Positions 6,010 to 6,900 of a DNA stretch of 6,900 nucleotides are shown here, piece by piece. The stretch lies in NCBI GenBank assembly GCA_001302725.1, contig LIZU01000076.1, positions 1 to 6,900 on the forward strand, read 5' to 3'. The stretch's first letter is position 1. Every line of letters begins with the position of its first letter. Both the position numbers and the translations under genes were made by a program. The notes under the pieces are model-generated. The model was not told where the DNA came from. It searched no databases and saw only the letters and a list, made by a program, of their open reading frames with translations. The stretch is from a candidate division Zixibacteria bacterium DG_27 (GTDB lineage: Bacteria; Zixibacteria; MSB-5A5; DG-27).

Positions 6010-6035
6010 AAAAAAGGGAGCCACAGGGCTCCCTT
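6010..6035 (-). terminator. Rho-independent terminator of the right-hand C1 peptidase gene
   Basis: On the minus strand AAGGGAGCC (6035-6027) pairs with GGCTCCCTT (6022-6014) around a 4-base loop and continues into a run of T to 6010. It begins 21 bases past the stop at 6057. The stem is the same as that of the terminator at 4307-4332. Confidence 0.9.
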
Positions 6036-6056
6036 CACGCGGCGATATCGAGAACA

Positions 6057-6900
6057 TCATTTCAAAAGCAACATCTTCATGGTCGCTGTGAGCTCCCCGG
6101 CCTGGACCTTATAGAAGTAAATCCCCGAGGGAATATCAGGGGAATTCCAGTCGATCTGGTGATGGCCGGCTTTCTGGTCTCTGTTGACGAGAGTCTCAAT
6201 TTCACGTCCGAGCAAATCGTAGATGTGGATGGTGACATCGCAGTTCAAGGGCAATTCATAGTCGATAGTCGTCCCGGCGTTGAAGGGGTTGGGATAGTTT
6301 TGCGTTACGGTGAAAGATTCCGGGAATTCCAAGACAGCCTCGGTGTCTATCCCAGAATAGGTGGTGGTACGGATCCGGATGGCTACGTCTTCGCCGTAAT
6401 CCGCTCCTAGGTCAGTCCAACTGCTACCGTAGTGGCTGATATAGGTAGTCCCGGTCTCATTCGGACCTTGACCATCGGCCACGACAGGAAATGTGTAACT
6501 TGAATTGGTGAACTTGACCGCTGCGTAGACATCATTGCTGGCCGCAATCTGAGGTGGAGAATCTAAGGTTACGGAATGGTATCCAGCCTCGTCGTAGCTC
6601 TGATTCAGCTTGCTTGCCAACAGGTCGCTCAGGGTTGATCCGTCGAAATCGTCGTAGACGTAAACATCGATATCGGTGGTGATGTCGCTCGTCCAGAACT
6701 CCACCCTGCTGAGGTAGCTCGTTGAGGCCGGGACGAATTTGCACAGCCCCCATGCGGTTTCATCACTGTAACCCCAACTGTTTGTCCAGCCACCCTCATC
6801 GTAATACAATATCTCTCCATTCAGATCGTAGTTCTGCCAGTCGTGCATATAGGAGGAGTACATCCCGATGCTGGCGGAGACATAGGCTATGGTAAAATAG
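6057..6900 (-). CDS. C-terminal part of a secreted C1-peptidase/lectin-like protein with T9SS sorting domain (partial)
   Basis: Seen: open frame from the right edge to the TGA at 6059-6057. The edge reads YFTIAYVSASIGMYSSY, as found just after the NSWG motif of secreted C1 peptidases, so the ATG at 6863 is internal and the true start lies beyond the window. Next comes a lectin-like beta domain: YDLNGEILYYDEGGWTNSWG, TAWGLCKFVPASTSYLSRVE, FWTSDITTDIDVYVYDDFDG, AGYHSVTLDSPPQI, VYAAVKFTNSSYTFPVVAD, DVAIRIRT. The last ~80 residues are a T9SS sorting domain: NYPNPFNAGTTIDYELP, IYDLLGREIETL, PSGIYFYKVQAGEL, MLLLK. The NSWG at about 6780-6770 is part of the lectin-like domain, not the catalytic site. 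Known: such proteins are exported and sorted by the T9SS; Inferred: an extracellular cysteine peptidase, provided its unseen N-terminal part carries the Cys and His. It belongs to the same broad family as the broken gene at the left edge, but with a different subtype of lectin-like sequence. Family call from memory of similar proteins. Confidence 0.82.
   Translation of the reverse strand, partial: YFTIAYVSASIGMYSSYMHDWQNYDLNGEILYYDEGGWTNSWGYSDETAWGLCKFVPASTSYLSRVEFWTSDITTDIDVYVYDDFDGSTLSDLLASKLNQSYDEAGYHSVTLDSPPQIAASNDVYAAVKFTNSSYTFPVVADGQGPNETGTTYISHYGSSWTDLGADYGEDVAIRIRTTTYSGIDTEAVLEFPESFTVTQNYPNPFNAGTTIDYELPLNCDVTIHIYDLLGREIETLVNRDQKAGHHQIDWNSPDIPSGIYFYKVQAGELTATMKMLLLK

Noticed and set aside
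6861..6863. ATG at 6863 as start of the right-hand protein
   Set aside because: The frame continues open to the window edge with family-like sequence (YFTIAYVSASIG), and no signal peptide follows the ATG.

Overview
The window looks like a chromosomal piece from a bacterium of the FCB superphylum, probably one of its uncultured candidate phyla such as Zixibacteria or a relative; the phylum is a guess from memory of similar proteins. The evidence is two complete type IX secretion (T9SS, Por) C-terminal sorting domains with the NYPNPFNAGTTI...IYDLLGRE...PSGIYFYKVQAGE signature, and an orphaned end of a third. They sit on secreted papain-like (C1) peptidases with a lectin-like domain and on a kelch propeller protein. 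Promoters that can be read resemble the general sigma-70 type (TTGACA / TATATT), and GGAGG ribosome binding sites precede the genes.

Layout. Positions 1-1362 (minus) hold a secreted C1 peptidase, cut by the left edge and broken by a frame change near 681-699, where the segment with the catalytic Asn (NSWG) is absent. Positions 1363-1771 are a divergent intergenic region with a promoter for each side and a run of four predicted hairpins between them. Positions 1772-3475 (plus) encode a CPA2-type cation:proton antiporter with a TrkA-N (RCK) domain. Positions 3749-4225 (plus) encode a small YkvA/DUF1232-like protein with its own promoter. Positions 4307-4430 hold a strong hairpin terminator and the orphan T9SS tail on the minus strand. 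Positions 4528-5772 (minus) encode a secreted kelch propeller protein with a sorting domain, followed by its own terminator. Positions 5773-6056 are intergenic, with a nested palindrome and the terminator of the next gene. Positions 6057-6900 (minus) are the C-terminal part of a second C1-peptidase/lectin-like protein with a sorting domain, running off the right edge.

How it fits together. The minus-strand genes encode exported, probably surface-anchored or released proteins that would use the T9SS. The two plus-strand genes are unrelated: one membrane ion transporter and one small protein of unknown role, each with its own promoter, so no operon is evident. The sorting-domain genes share near-identical 3' ends and similar terminators, which points to a lineage-specific family that spreads and decays by duplication. 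I found no mobile element, CRISPR array, tRNA or rRNA, and no convincing new multi-gene system. The most informative features are the decayed peptidase, the orphan sorting tail and the hairpin cluster upstream of the antiporter gene.
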